Assembly: GCA_050633525.1 (NCBI GenBank)
Contig: JBOEGR010000013.1
Coordinates: 62,001-126,000 of the forward strand
Source of the DNA: CANLBN01 sp050633525
Lineage (GTDB): Bacteria > Pseudomonadota > Gammaproteobacteria > Pseudomonadales > Cellvibrionaceae
Length of the DNA: 64,000 nucleotides
Direction of reading: 5' to 3'
Of this stretch, positions 49,281-58,506 are shown piece after piece (within the stretch, counting starts at the first letter, position 1; each line of letters begins with the position of its first letter). Made by a program: the position numbers and the translations under genes. The notes under the pieces were generated by a model. The model ran no database searches and had not been told where the DNA came from. It worked only from the letters and a program-made list of their open reading frames with translations.

Positions 49281-50141
49281 ATGAATGCTCGTATTGCAAA
49301 GTTGCTGCAGGCACCTTCTATCATCCTCTTGTTATTATGGATGATTGTTCCTCTAGGTATGACGATTTATTTTTCAGTCGTTCGTTACAATTTACTTTAT
49401 CCAGGACCGTTGGAGTTCGATGGTCTAGCAAACTATGAATTTTTTATTACTGATTCAGCGTTTATTCCTGCTTTGATAAATACTTTATTACTGGTGGGAT
49501 CGATATTAGTCATTACGGTTGTAATGGGTTTAGCGTTAGCGTTACTGATTAATCGTCCTTTTTTTGGGCGCGGCATTGTGCGCGTAATGATGATATCTCC
49601 ATTTTTTATCATGCCAACGGTGAATGCATTGATTTGGAAGAATATGTTGATGAATCCGGTGTATGGTATTTTTGCTGTGATTGCTATTGCGTTTGGAGCC
49701 GAGCCAATTGATTGGCTATCAGAAATGCCATTGTTGTCTATTATTCTAATGGTGAGCTGGCAGTGGACACCTTTCGCTTTATTGATTTTCATTACTTCAT
49801 TGCAATCGCAAGATACTGAACAGCAAGAAGCAGCTCAATTAGATGGCGCAAGTTCTTGGGCAATATTTCGTTATTTAACTTTGCCACATTTAGCACGTCC
49901 TATTGCTATCGTTATTATGATACAAACTATTTTTCACTTATCGATATTTGCAGAGATATTTGTAACGACAAGTGGTGGGCCTGGTTACGATAGTACCAAC
50001 CTTGCTTTCCTTATTTTTTCTCAAGCCTTATTGCAATTTGATGTTGGTGTTGCTTCTGCTGGTGGTGTTTTTGCCATTATCCTTGCCAATATAGTTGCTT
50101 TCTTTTTGATTCGAGCCGTAGGCAAAAACTTAACTACTTAA
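49281..50141 (+). CDS. mtlF: ABC polyol importer permease 1
   Basis: MalF-type permease of 286 residues with six helices. The EAA loop is QEAAQLDGASSWAIFRYLTL (about 183-202), where the ATPase docks. The N-terminal SIILLLLWMIVPLGMTIYFS (about 13-32) is the first helix. It passes polyols with its partner at 50151, 9 nt downstream. The short N-terminal part without a large periplasmic P2 loop is typical of the SmoF/MtlF group. Confidence 0.92.
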   Translation: MNARIAKLLQAPSIILLLLWMIVPLGMTIYFSVVRYNLLYPGPLEFDGLANYEFFITDSAFIPALINTLLLVGSILVITVVMGLALALLINRPFFGRGIVRVMMISPFFIMPTVNALIWKNMLMNPVYGIFAVIAIAFGAEPIDWLSEMPLLSIILMVSWQWTPFALLIFITSLQSQDTEQQEAAQLDGASSWAIFRYLTLPHLARPIAIVIMIQTIFHLSIFAEIFVTTSGGPGYDSTNLAFLIFSQALLQFDVGVASAGGVFAIILANIVAFFLIRAVGKNLTT

Positions 50142-50150
50142 TGGTGATGT

Positions 50151-50987
50151 ATGAGTCAAACTTTATCACAACGTAAAAAAATAAATGCATGGTTCTTCGG
50201 ATTATTATCTTGGTTTGCCGCGCTGTTAATATTTTTCCCTATTCTCTGGATGGTAATGACCAGCTTTAAAACGGAGTTACAAGCCATCGCAACGCCACCG
50301 TTATGGACATGGGAGCCTACGCTAGACAATTTCGCGTTAGTGCAAGAGAGGAGTGATTACTTCAAGTATGCAATAAATTCGATCATCACTTCTTTTGGGG
50401 CAACATTTTTGGCGCTTGTTATTGCTGTGCCATCAGCTTATTCGATGGCGTTTTTCCCTTCGAAGCGCACCAAAGACATATTATTGTGGATGTTGTCAAC
50501 GAAAATGTTGCCAGCTGTTGGTGTATTGATGCCAATTTATTTATTGACTAAAAATACGGGTTTATTAGATAACGTTATCTCTCTAATTATCATTTTTACG
50601 ATGATTAATTTGCCTATTATCATGTGGATGTTGTTTTCATACTTTCGAGAAATTCCAAAAGAAATTCTTGAAGCTTGTCGAATGGATGGTGCCAATACCT
50701 TCGCTGAACTACGCCACGTGGTCATGCCACTATCTTGGGGCGGCATAGCATCTACGGGTCTTCTATCCATTGTTTTATGTTGGAACGAAGCTTTTTGGTC
50801 GATCAATCTTACTTCCGCAGATGCAGGTACTTTAACTGCGCTTATAGCATCTTACTCTAGTCCTGAAGGTTTATTCTGGGCCAAGTTATCTGCGGCATCT
50901 ACTTTAGCCTGTGCTCCAATCGTCGTCTTTGGTTGGTTTTGTCAAAAACAATTAGTCCAAGGCTTGACCTTTGGCGCAGTGAAATAA
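50151..50987 (+). CDS. mtlG: ABC polyol importer permease 2
   Basis: MalG-type permease of 278 residues with six helices. EAA loop ILEACRMDGANTFAELRHVV (about 172-191). LWMVMTSFKTELQAIATPP (about 25-43) is the conserved N-terminal segment of the CUT1 family. Ends 9 nt before the ATPase gene. Confidence 0.92.
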   Translation: MSQTLSQRKKINAWFFGLLSWFAALLIFFPILWMVMTSFKTELQAIATPPLWTWEPTLDNFALVQERSDYFKYAINSIITSFGATFLALVIAVPSAYSMAFFPSKRTKDILLWMLSTKMLPAVGVLMPIYLLTKNTGLLDNVISLIIIFTMINLPIIMWMLFSYFREIPKEILEACRMDGANTFAELRHVVMPLSWGGIASTGLLSIVLCWNEAFWSINLTSADAGTLTALIASYSSPEGLFWAKLSAASTLACAPIVVFGWFCQKQLVQGLTFGAVK

Positions 50988-50996
50988 GGAAAAATA

Positions 50997-52064
50997 ATGT
51001 CATCCCTAGAAATAAAAAAACTTCACAAAGAATTTGATGATTTCCACGCTATTCGAGGTATTGATTTACATATAGAAAAAGGTGAATTTACCGTTTTTGT
51101 CGGTCCTTCGGGTTGTGGTAAATCGACACTATTGCGTTTGATAGCGGGTCTCGAAACAGTATCTTCTGGTTCCATCACTATGGGAGAGCGAGATGTAACA
51201 GAAGTGGCTGCAGCACAACGTGATTTGGCGATGGTGTTTCAATCCTATGCGCTTTATCCACATATGACTGTAGCTGAAAATATGTCTTTCGCTTTAAGGT
51301 TGGCAGGTGTTGATGCTAAAACCATTAATGAAAAAGTAAAAGAAGCAGCTGATATTCTTCAGCTAACGGACTTATTAGAGCGTAAGCCTAAAGCATTGTC
51401 GGGAGGGCAGCGGCAACGGGTAGCGATTGGCCGAGCGATTGTACGCCATCCTTCGGTATTTTTATTCGATGAGCCTTTATCTAATTTAGATGCCTCGCTA
51501 AGAGTGCAAATGCGCCAAGAATTATCGGAACTTCACCATAAGCTCAAAGCGACCATGATCTATGTAACGCATGACCAAGTTGAAGCGATGACATTAGCAG
51601 ATAGGGTGGTTATTTTAAATGCAGGAAAAATCGAGCAAGTGGGCACACCACTTGAAGTGTACTACAACCCCGGTAGCCGTTTTGTAGCCGAATTTATTGG
51701 TACGCCGAAAATGAGTTTTCTCCCGCTCAATAAAGAAATTAAAAGCTTAATAGAGGCGCATGATAAGAATGATTCTCGTAACTTAACTCAAGGTGATTTG
51801 TTAGGTATAAGACCAGAATCTATCATAGTGGGTCAACCAGGTTTAAGCGGTAAAGTGACTCTAGTTGAACGTTTAGGCGCAGAAACATTAGTTTACATTA
51901 ATTATTTAGGCGAACATCAAATTGCTGCGCGCATCGATAGTTTGGCTGAAATTTCAGTTGGCAATGATATTGATTTTACTGTTCGTTTTGAAAATGTGCA
52001 TAGTTTCGATTCAAGCGGTTTGCGAGTGAGTCCTAATGTCACAGATAAGCTTATAAAAACTTAG
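50997..52064 (+). CDS. mtlK: ABC polyol importer ATP-binding protein
   Basis: MalK/UgpC-type ATPase of 355 residues. Walker A GPSGCGKST (about 37-45), signature LSGGQRQRVAIGRA, Walker B FLFDEPLSNLDA, and H-loop VTHD. The C-terminal OB-like TOBE domain (about 240-350) is present; it may contact regulators. Named by the Pseudomonas mtlEFGK scheme, where MtlK is the ATPase. Confidence 0.94.
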   Translation: MSSLEIKKLHKEFDDFHAIRGIDLHIEKGEFTVFVGPSGCGKSTLLRLIAGLETVSSGSITMGERDVTEVAAAQRDLAMVFQSYALYPHMTVAENMSFALRLAGVDAKTINEKVKEAADILQLTDLLERKPKALSGGQRQRVAIGRAIVRHPSVFLFDEPLSNLDASLRVQMRQELSELHHKLKATMIYVTHDQVEAMTLADRVVILNAGKIEQVGTPLEVYYNPGSRFVAEFIGTPKMSFLPLNKEIKSLIEAHDKNDSRNLTQGDLLGIRPESIIVGQPGLSGKVTLVERLGAETLVYINYLGEHQIAARIDSLAEISVGNDIDFTVRFENVHSFDSSGLRVSPNVTDKLIKT

Positions 52065-52128
52065 ATATGTTTTTCAGTGTGGCTTATATGTTGATACTAA
52101 TTGTGGCCTGTTTTGAGGTAGCGAAAAA

Positions 52129-53037
52129 ATGAGTGATAAAGACCCATCTAATGAGTTGGTGATTGTTGATCAAAGTGATGGAGGTATTGCTTATCTTGAG
52201 CATGGCAGCCCCTCCGACCTTATTCGTTGGCATTCACACTATCATTACGAATTACATTTGATTGTAAATACAAAAGGTAAAGTGTTTATTGGCGATTATA
52301 TTGGTCGCTATAATCCGGGCCAACTTATATTGACTGGGCCTAATGTGCCGCATAACTGGATAACAGATAAAGATCATCATGATCCAGTTCCTATTCGTGA
52401 TATGGCTATTTTGTTTAGTCATGAATCTATTGAGAATGTCATTCAAGGTTTTCCTGAGGCGCAAGAGCTAATGACAACATTAGAGTTGTCTCGTGCCGGT
52501 GTGGAGTTTGTGGGTTTTGATGAGAATTTATCTAAAGAATTATTTTCTAAAGTGAGAGATGCAACTGGTATTGAACGCTTGATTAATTTTTTGCAAGTGA
52601 TGACGGAAATTAATCGTTGGCCACATAAACGTACCTTGTCAACAACTAAAGTATCCTCTTCGTTATCTGGTTTGGCTCAAAGTAAAATTAATGATGTTGT
52701 TAAATATATTACTAGTCATTATCAAGATGATTTATCTCTAAAACAAGTTGCCGACCTTGTTAATATGAGTGAGAGCTCATTTTCCCGTCACTTTCAAAAG
52801 GCAACCTGCAATAAGTTCGTTGAATTTGTCAATCGAGTTAGAATCGGACGGGCATGCAACCTTTTAGCTGAAACGAATACTCAAATATCATCGATCTGTT
52901 TTGATGTGGGTTTTAAAAACATTACTAATTTTAATCGGCAGTTTTATAAGTTTAAAGGCCAGACTCCAGGCGACTATCGAAAAACATTTCAGATCAATTT
53001 AGGCAAAGAAAAACCTGTTTTTGAAAAAAGAGCATAA
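52129..53037 (+). CDS. mtlR: AraC family regulator of the polyol operon
   Basis: AraC/XylS-type regulator of 302 residues. The N-terminal cupin (HSHYHYELHLIVNTKG, about 31-46, and PNVPHNW) is a sugar-binding sensor. The C-terminal two-HTH domain has LKQVADLVNMSESSFSRHF and ISSICFDVGFKNITNFNRQF. Placed between the transporter and the dehydrogenase genes as in several MtlR-type loci. It likely acts at the 47607-47655 repeat in response to a polyol. Confidence 0.92.
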   Translation: MSDKDPSNELVIVDQSDGGIAYLEHGSPSDLIRWHSHYHYELHLIVNTKGKVFIGDYIGRYNPGQLILTGPNVPHNWITDKDHHDPVPIRDMAILFSHESIENVIQGFPEAQELMTTLELSRAGVEFVGFDENLSKELFSKVRDATGIERLINFLQVMTEINRWPHKRTLSTTKVSSSLSGLAQSKINDVVKYITSHYQDDLSLKQVADLVNMSESSFSRHFQKATCNKFVEFVNRVRIGRACNLLAETNTQISSICFDVGFKNITNFNRQFYKFKGQTPGDYRKTFQINLGKEKPVFEKRA

Positions 53038-53100
53038 TGCTAGTTTTTTGTTGATAGCACGTAAGTAAAAATTAATTAATTTATCTTTAAAGACCAGTTT

Positions 53101-54495
53101 ATGCTAAAAAAAATTCAGTATGATAGAAATGCTTGTGCAGCGGGAATTGTCCATGTCGGTGTTGGTGCTTTTCATCGAGCACATCAAGCAGCATATATTA
53201 ATAATTTGTTAAAAGTCGATGGTCAACAAGGTTGGGGGATAATCGGTGTTAATCTACGCCCGCAGGACTCATCTTCTTTATCTGCTTTAGCAGATCAGGA
53301 TCATCGTTATATATTAAAAACAATGTCGCCTGAAAATAAAGTAGATTATTTAGAAATAGGCTCTATTTTATCAAGCTATGATTGGACGGTTGACCCTGAA
53401 GGGGCTGCCAGCGTTGCGAGTAATGATGCAATACACATGATTACCATGACGGTAACAGAAAGTGGGTATTATTTATTTGAAGATGGGAGTTTAGATTTAT
53501 CTTCACCGCATATAATAGAGGGTTTAAAAGGTAAAGGAAGTTGTATTTATACTTACCTTAGGGCGGCACTTAATCTTCGGCGTGAACGAGAAGGCGGTTT
53601 AATTACACTATTGTCATGCGATAATTTGCGTGATAATGGAAAAAAATTAAAGTCAGGATTTCAGCAATTTTTATTAGCGTGTGAAGATAAAGATTTGCTA
53701 AGTTGGGTTGATAAAAACGTTACATTTCCATGTTGTGTGGTAGATAGGATTACCCCTCGACTTGATCCAAAACATGCATCGGAAGTGCAGGAAATGTTTG
53801 ATGTTGATGATCATTTGACTGTCGTAGGCGAATCTTTTTCTCAGTGGGTAATTGAAAATAATTTTGCTGGGAAAGCTCCCCGGTTTGACTTGGCGGGTGT
53901 GGAAGTAGTCGATGATGTAAGTCCTTATGAAGAAGCTAAAATACGTATTTTAAATGGGGGTCATACTATCTTGGCCTATCTCGCGGCTTTAAAGGGTTAT
54001 ACGACATATGATGAAGGTATGTGTGATCCAGAATTAAACGAGTTTTTTATTGATTATCAATTGAATGATGTTATCCCGGCTATAGAGACATCTCCCATAG
54101 ATTTAGATGCTTATAGCGATATGGTTAAAATACGGTTTTCTAATAAAAATATCGCTGATTCAGTTTCTAGAATTTGTGCTGATGGCGTCAATAAATTTTC
54201 CATTTTTATTCTGGTTACATTAGAAGCAGCGTATTCAAAAAGAATTGTTCCTAAGTATGCTCTTCAGGGTGTTGCAAGTTGGTATGTGTTTATGCGCCAC
54301 GTTAAAGAAAAACGAATTCCATTTGAGTATGTTGAGCCTAACTGGAGCGTGGTTGAGGCATCGCTGGAAGAGGGCGGTGAAATGTTATTTGCTCGTAATA
54401 CTGTTTTATGGGGAAATTTGCCTGAAATCTATCCGAATTTTATCGATAATTTATTAAGCGCTATTGATGCTATGAAAGGACGTTTTCCTATTTAA
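53101..54495 (+). CDS. mtlD: Mannitol (polyol) dehydrogenase
   Basis: Long-chain NAD-dependent polyol dehydrogenase, 464 residues, of the mannitol 2-dehydrogenase/fructuronate reductase family. HVGVGAFHRAHQAAYINNLL (about 17-36) is the NAD-site signature, and KIRILNGGHTILAYLAALKGY (about 280-300) holds the catalytic Lys/Asn/His region. Expected to oxidise D-mannitol (or sorbitol, arabinitol) to fructose (or xylulose). Named on the Pseudomonas mtl scheme; exact polyol is inferred. Last gene of the operon. Confidence 0.9.
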   Translation: MLKKIQYDRNACAAGIVHVGVGAFHRAHQAAYINNLLKVDGQQGWGIIGVNLRPQDSSSLSALADQDHRYILKTMSPENKVDYLEIGSILSSYDWTVDPEGAASVASNDAIHMITMTVTESGYYLFEDGSLDLSSPHIIEGLKGKGSCIYTYLRAALNLRREREGGLITLLSCDNLRDNGKKLKSGFQQFLLACEDKDLLSWVDKNVTFPCCVVDRITPRLDPKHASEVQEMFDVDDHLTVVGESFSQWVIENNFAGKAPRFDLAGVEVVDDVSPYEEAKIRILNGGHTILAYLAALKGYTTYDEGMCDPELNEFFIDYQLNDVIPAIETSPIDLDAYSDMVKIRFSNKNIADSVSRICADGVNKFSIFILVTLEAAYSKRIVPKYALQGVASWYVFMRHVKEKRIPFEYVEPNWSVVEASLEEGGEMLFARNTVLWGNLPEIYPNFIDNLLSAIDAMKGRFPI

Positions 54496-54498
54496 AAG

Positions 54499-54984
54499 CT
54501 AAATTTCTATATTTCTTGAAATCATAATAACCTCATCATGAGAGTATAGATCAGTAATTGTGCATTCAATTTTTGCGCCTAATACTTTTTTATATAATTT
54601 TTGCGCGCTGTTGTCTGATCTAGTGCTAACTAGTATGTGTTTTATAATGGATCCTGACTTCTTTAACTCTATTTTTGTTAAAGATAACGAGTGTTTGACT
54701 AGTTTTTTTCCTAAGCCTTTTGATTGGAGTGGAGGAAGAATAGCAATTTGTTCTAATTCCAAAACAGTGTTGTCTCTGAATCCGCTTTTTTGAGTCCAAA
54801 CTATATAGCCGATAATATCTTTTTCTTCTTCCATGACAAAGCATAAGCTTCGCGGAAAAGAATTTAATATGCATTGCATCCATTCGGCAGAATTCTTCTG
54901 CCGAATAAAAGCTTTTTTATGAATATCTGAAACCCCTATTAAGTCTTCTGTTGTTGCTATTCTGATGATGGTTTTATCTTTCAT
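54499..54984 (-). CDS. GNAT family N-acetyltransferase
   Basis: GNAT acetyltransferase of 161 residues. The acetyl-CoA pyrophosphate loop is LPPLQSKGLGKKLVKHSL (about 89-106, the Q/RxxGxG/A motif). The N-terminal IRIATTEDLIGVSDIHKKAF is typical. Substrate unknown. Convergent with the dehydrogenase, only 3 bp apart, and divergent from the porin; it does not seem part of either unit and is AT-rich. Confidence 0.87.
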   Translation of the reverse strand: MKDKTIIRIATTEDLIGVSDIHKKAFIRQKNSAEWMQCILNSFPRSLCFVMEEEKDIIGYIVWTQKSGFRDNTVLELEQIAILPPLQSKGLGKKLVKHSLSLTKIELKKSGSIIKHILVSTRSDNSAQKLYKKVLGAKIECTITDLYSHDEVIMISRNIEI

Positions 54985-55122
54985 TTTGAGTGATATAAAT
55001 ACTATGACTTGTCTTAATAAGAGATTCTTTTTTAATTCTATTTAAATATCTTAATGTATAAAAAGTACTGATGATTGATTGATTTGTGTTTTTTTGTTTT
55101 TTTTTGTAAGCGTAATATGGTC

Positions 55123-55138
55123 AGTGAGTTTTATCACT
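55123..55138. promoter_or_regulatory. CRP-like site upstream of the porin gene
   Basis: AGTGAGTTTTATCACT has the GTGA-N6-TCAC core of the CRP consensus; outer bases differ. It is centred about 60 bp upstream of the porin ATG, a place suited to activation. cAMP-CRP control of a sugar porin is expected but inferred. Confidence 0.5.
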
Positions 55139-55190
55139 CAATTATATCGCGATTCTTACAATAAAAATAGATTCAATCTCGGGAGTTAAT

Positions 55191-56204
55191 ATGAATAATA
55201 TAAAATTGAATAAAATGTTAATGGTTAAGAAAAAATGGATGCTGGCTTCTGCAGCGAGTTTTGTTTTTTCTATGTCTGCAAATGCTCTTCCAGAATTTAG
55301 TGGTAGCCTTGAGCTAGATATCGACGCTACTCAGTTAGACTCCGTCGATGAAGGTTCGAGGACGATTTATGACGAAAATGGCTTTGTTGAGCTTAACGCT
55401 TACTCTAAGCGTGAGAATGGACAGTATTTTGTTGTTGGAAAGGGTGGTATCAGGTTAACCACTGATGGTGATGATAATGTCGTTGTTCGTGATTCCTATA
55501 TCCAGTTTGGCACCAGTGCTTGGGATTTGCAGATTGGCCGTTTTGAAGCCATCAATCTATTTCCTCTTGGTAAAGATACTGTAGTTGCTAATGCCGATGC
55601 TGCAGTTTATGAAGCTAATTTAGTCAGAGGCTTTGTTGGTAACGATGGTGGGCAAATAGTTTTGCATGTCAACGCAAGCGAAAATGTACTATTCGAACTT
55701 GATACCCTATTTGGTGACGATGATGCTTCTGGTGACGATGAGACGGCATTCGCGGGTATTCGTCCCTCGCTAACATTTGGTGGAGACAACTTTAGTATCA
55801 CGGCAGGTATGGAATATGTTAATTACGATTTAAGTGCTGGCGGTGAAATAGATAAAACGGGACTTGCTATTACAGGTACATTTAATATAGGTACTGCAAG
55901 CGTTAATCTTGCTGCGGCAAAATTAGAGGATGACTCAACAACAGGTGACACGGCAGATGATGAAGTCACTTCTTTTACTGCTAATGTTACCGCAGGTAAT
56001 TTCGGGGCAGGACTTATTTTGTCTGAGACAGATGTAGCTGATACAGAATTAACGACAGTCTATGCCGCTTATACTTTTCCACTCTTTGGTGTCGAGGATG
56101 CTACTTTCACGATTGCGGGTTCGTATTCGGAAGCCGATAACGTTCCTGATAACTTAAATAATGAAGTGACAGCCATAAGAGGCCGTTTTAATTACACTTT
56201 TTAA
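55191..56204 (+). CDS. Outer-membrane porin-like beta-barrel protein
   Basis: Protein of 337 residues with a long signal peptide (cut near SANA|LP, about 32-33) and alternating-hydrophobic beta-strand segments to the C-terminus, ending in NYTF with the terminal Phe required for outer-membrane assembly. Acidic loops (DDDASGDDE near 175-183) fit a barrel. The start is the ATG at 55191 with CGGGAG upstream. It stands alone between a CRP-like site and a terminator and is placed between the polyol operon and the Entner-Doudoroff genes, so carbohydrate uptake is a fair inference; the exact porin family is not recognised. Confidence 0.82.
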   Translation: MNNIKLNKMLMVKKKWMLASAASFVFSMSANALPEFSGSLELDIDATQLDSVDEGSRTIYDENGFVELNAYSKRENGQYFVVGKGGIRLTTDGDDNVVVRDSYIQFGTSAWDLQIGRFEAINLFPLGKDTVVANADAAVYEANLVRGFVGNDGGQIVLHVNASENVLFELDTLFGDDDASGDDETAFAGIRPSLTFGGDNFSITAGMEYVNYDLSAGGEIDKTGLAITGTFNIGTASVNLAAAKLEDDSTTGDTADDEVTSFTANVTAGNFGAGLILSETDVADTELTTVYAAYTFPLFGVEDATFTIAGSYSEADNVPDNLNNEVTAIRGRFNYTF

Positions 56205-56220
56205 GATAAAGTAGGTCTGT

Positions 56221-56272
56221 AAAGGCTTAGATTGAGCGCCCCCCATTTTTATTCAGTCTAAGCCTTTTTTTG
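56221..56272 (+). terminator. Rho-independent terminator after the porin gene
   Basis: Perfect 11-bp stem AAAGGCTTAGA (56221-56231) and TCTAAGCCTTT (56257-56267) followed by more T. The 25-nt loop is rather long. Confidence 0.85.
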
Positions 56273-56351
56273 TTACGCATTATGATTTACCTAATGCTAC
56301 AGAATGACTAATTACTCATTTTAGAGCAGATAAGAAGTTGAGTCTAATACT

Positions 56352-57809
56352 GTGAGCCATACAATTATTCCGGTAGAGCCATTTGATTACTTTGTCTTTG
56401 GCGCCACGGGTGATCTGTCTAGAAAAAAATTAATTCCAGCTTTATATCATCGTTTCGCAGATGGTCAAATTCCTAAAACAGCCCGTATTATTGGTTGCGC
56501 TAGAACTGAGCTAGATAGTATCGGTTTTAGAGAGATGGTTAGAAGCCTCCTTAAGCAAGAATGCTCTCAAGATGCTTCAATGTTAGATGCTTTTTTATCG
56601 TTACTAATATATCAAGCTATCGATGTTTATTGTGATGAAGATTGGTTGAAGATAAGTAATATAGTTAATGATAGGCAAGAAGCTGTTATTACTGTTTTTT
56701 ATCTTTCGGTTGGCCCTACAATTTTTGAACCGATAATAAGAGGCTTAGAAAAGAATCATTTGCATTTGTCTTCTCGTCTTGTGCTTGAAAAACCTTTAGG
56801 TTTTGATCTTTCTTCTTCCGTTAATCTAAATAATTTAATTAGTAGTGTATTTGATGAGGATAGAATTTATCGTATCGATCATTACTTAGGAAAGGAAACA
56901 GTACAGAATCTGATGGCTCTCCGCTTTGCTAATGCTATGTTTGAGCCTCTGTGGAATTCTCATTATATTGACCATGTTCAAATTACGGCAGCAGAAACAG
57001 TCGGCGTTGAAGGGCGAGGCGAGTACTATGACCAAGCGGGTGCATTACGTGACATGGTTCAAAATCACTTATTACAGTTGCTTTGCTTAAGTGCTATGGA
57101 GCCTCCTTCAGAGTTCGATGCGAATAGTGTTCGTGATGAAAAGTTAAAAGTGTTAAAAAGCTTGAAACCCTTATCCGGAAAAAAGGTGTCTGATAATACA
57201 GTGCGAGCTCAATATGCTGGTGATAAAGAAAACTCCTCTTACTTACAAGATGCAAACAAAAAATACAGTTTGACGGAAAGCTATGTTGCGCTTCGTGTCG
57301 ACGTTGATAATTGGCGATGGGCCGGAACTCCTTTTTATTTACGAACTGGTAAAAGATTAAAAGACAAAATGATGGAAATTGCCTTTGTTTTTAGAAAAGC
57401 ACCACATTTCATTTTTAATAAAACAATGGCATCGGTACAGTCTAATACCCTGGTGATTCGACTACAGCCAAATGAAGGTATCGATATCGAGATCACTACA
57501 AAAGAGCCAGGCCATGGCGGAATGCGATTGCATGATACGGTTTTAGAGGCAGCAAAAAATAAAGATGGTGTGGATGACAAACGCCCGGATGCTTACCAGC
57601 GTTTATTATTAGATGTTGTGCGTGGCGATCAAACACTTTTTATGCGCGGAGATGAAGTAGAAGCTGCTTGGGCCTGGGTTGATCCCATTATTGAATCTTG
57701 GAATCAGTCAGACAGTTCTTTGGATTATTACTCCGTGCTGGGTGAAGGGCCTGCGAGCGCAGATGAATTATTGAAACGAAGTGGAAGGTCATGGCGAAAA
57801 ATTCAGTAA
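56352..57809 (+). CDS. zwf: Glucose-6-phosphate 1-dehydrogenase
   Basis: Zwf oxidises glucose-6-P to 6-phosphogluconolactone with NAD(P). The 485 residues (E. coli 491) have FGATGDLSRKKLIPALY (about 16-32), the substrate-binding RIDHYLGKETVQN (about 174-186) and MVQNHLLQLLC (about 234-244). GTG start at 56352 with no strong Shine-Dalgarno; no better start precedes the cofactor motif. It overlaps pgl by 19 nt and heads zwf-pgl-edd-eda-gap. Confidence 0.96.
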   Translation: MSHTIIPVEPFDYFVFGATGDLSRKKLIPALYHRFADGQIPKTARIIGCARTELDSIGFREMVRSLLKQECSQDASMLDAFLSLLIYQAIDVYCDEDWLKISNIVNDRQEAVITVFYLSVGPTIFEPIIRGLEKNHLHLSSRLVLEKPLGFDLSSSVNLNNLISSVFDEDRIYRIDHYLGKETVQNLMALRFANAMFEPLWNSHYIDHVQITAAETVGVEGRGEYYDQAGALRDMVQNHLLQLLCLSAMEPPSEFDANSVRDEKLKVLKSLKPLSGKKVSDNTVRAQYAGDKENSSYLQDANKKYSLTESYVALRVDVDNWRWAGTPFYLRTGKRLKDKMMEIAFVFRKAPHFIFNKTMASVQSNTLVIRLQPNEGIDIEITTKEPGHGGMRLHDTVLEAAKNKDGVDDKRPDAYQRLLLDVVRGDQTLFMRGDEVEAAWAWVDPIIESWNQSDSSLDYYSVLGEGPASADELLKRSGRSWRKIQ

Positions 57810-58477
57810 ATTGGTATTTTTTTGATGCTCTTTTAAAGCAATCGGAAGCACTTGCGAACTGTATTGCGGCCGACATTAGATTACTCCTTGATAGGCAAGA
57901 AAAGGTGACTTTATCTACTCCTGGTGGCACAACACCACTTGCATTCTATCAATTTTTAAGTTGTATCGATTTAGATTGGTCTCGAGTCAATGTTGTGCTA
58001 AATGATGAGCGCTGGGTTCCTTTAAACAATAAAAAATCAAATGAGGCCCTGCTCAGAAAAACGTTAAAAATAAACAGGGCAAAAGATATCAATGTTGTTT
58101 CTTTTTACAGCCCAGATTTTGATATCGAAGAAGCAGTAAAAAGATTTAACGAAAAAAATAGCGTTTCTAATTTGGATATCTGTGTTTTGGGTATGGGAAC
58201 TGATGGCCATACAGCGTCACTTTTCCCCAATATGGAAAATCTACCTGAAGCGCTGAATATATCCTCTTCTCCCAAATTAATTGTGTCAAAGGCAGGTCTT
58301 GAAGAAAGCCGAGTAAGTCTTAATTTATCCTCTCTAATTACAGCAAAAAAACATTTTTTCTTGATTACAGGTGAAACAAAGAAAATAGTACTTGAACAAT
58401 CATTGTTACAAAAAACATTTAGATGGCCCGTTAGCCATTTAGCTTCGGCAGTACCCTTAGAGATATATCATTCATAA
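57791..58477 (+). CDS. pgl: 6-phosphogluconolactonase
   Basis: Pgl (DevB type) hydrolyses 6-phosphogluconolactone. The 228 residues show STPGGTTPLAFYQFL (about 39-53), VLNDERWVP (about 67-75) and the catalytic-site LGMGTDGHTASLFPN (about 136-150). Its ATG lies 19 nt before the zwf stop, so translation is coupled. Confidence 0.94.
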   Translation: MAKNSVNWYFFDALLKQSEALANCIAADIRLLLDRQEKVTLSTPGGTTPLAFYQFLSCIDLDWSRVNVVLNDERWVPLNNKKSNEALLRKTLKINRAKDINVVSFYSPDFDIEEAVKRFNEKNSVSNLDICVLGMGTDGHTASLFPNMENLPEALNISSSPKLIVSKAGLEESRVSLNLSSLITAKKHFFLITGETKKIVLEQSLLQKTFRWPVSHLASAVPLEIYHS

Positions 58478-58506
58478 AACCAGGCAGTAATATATGAATA
58501 AAGGTT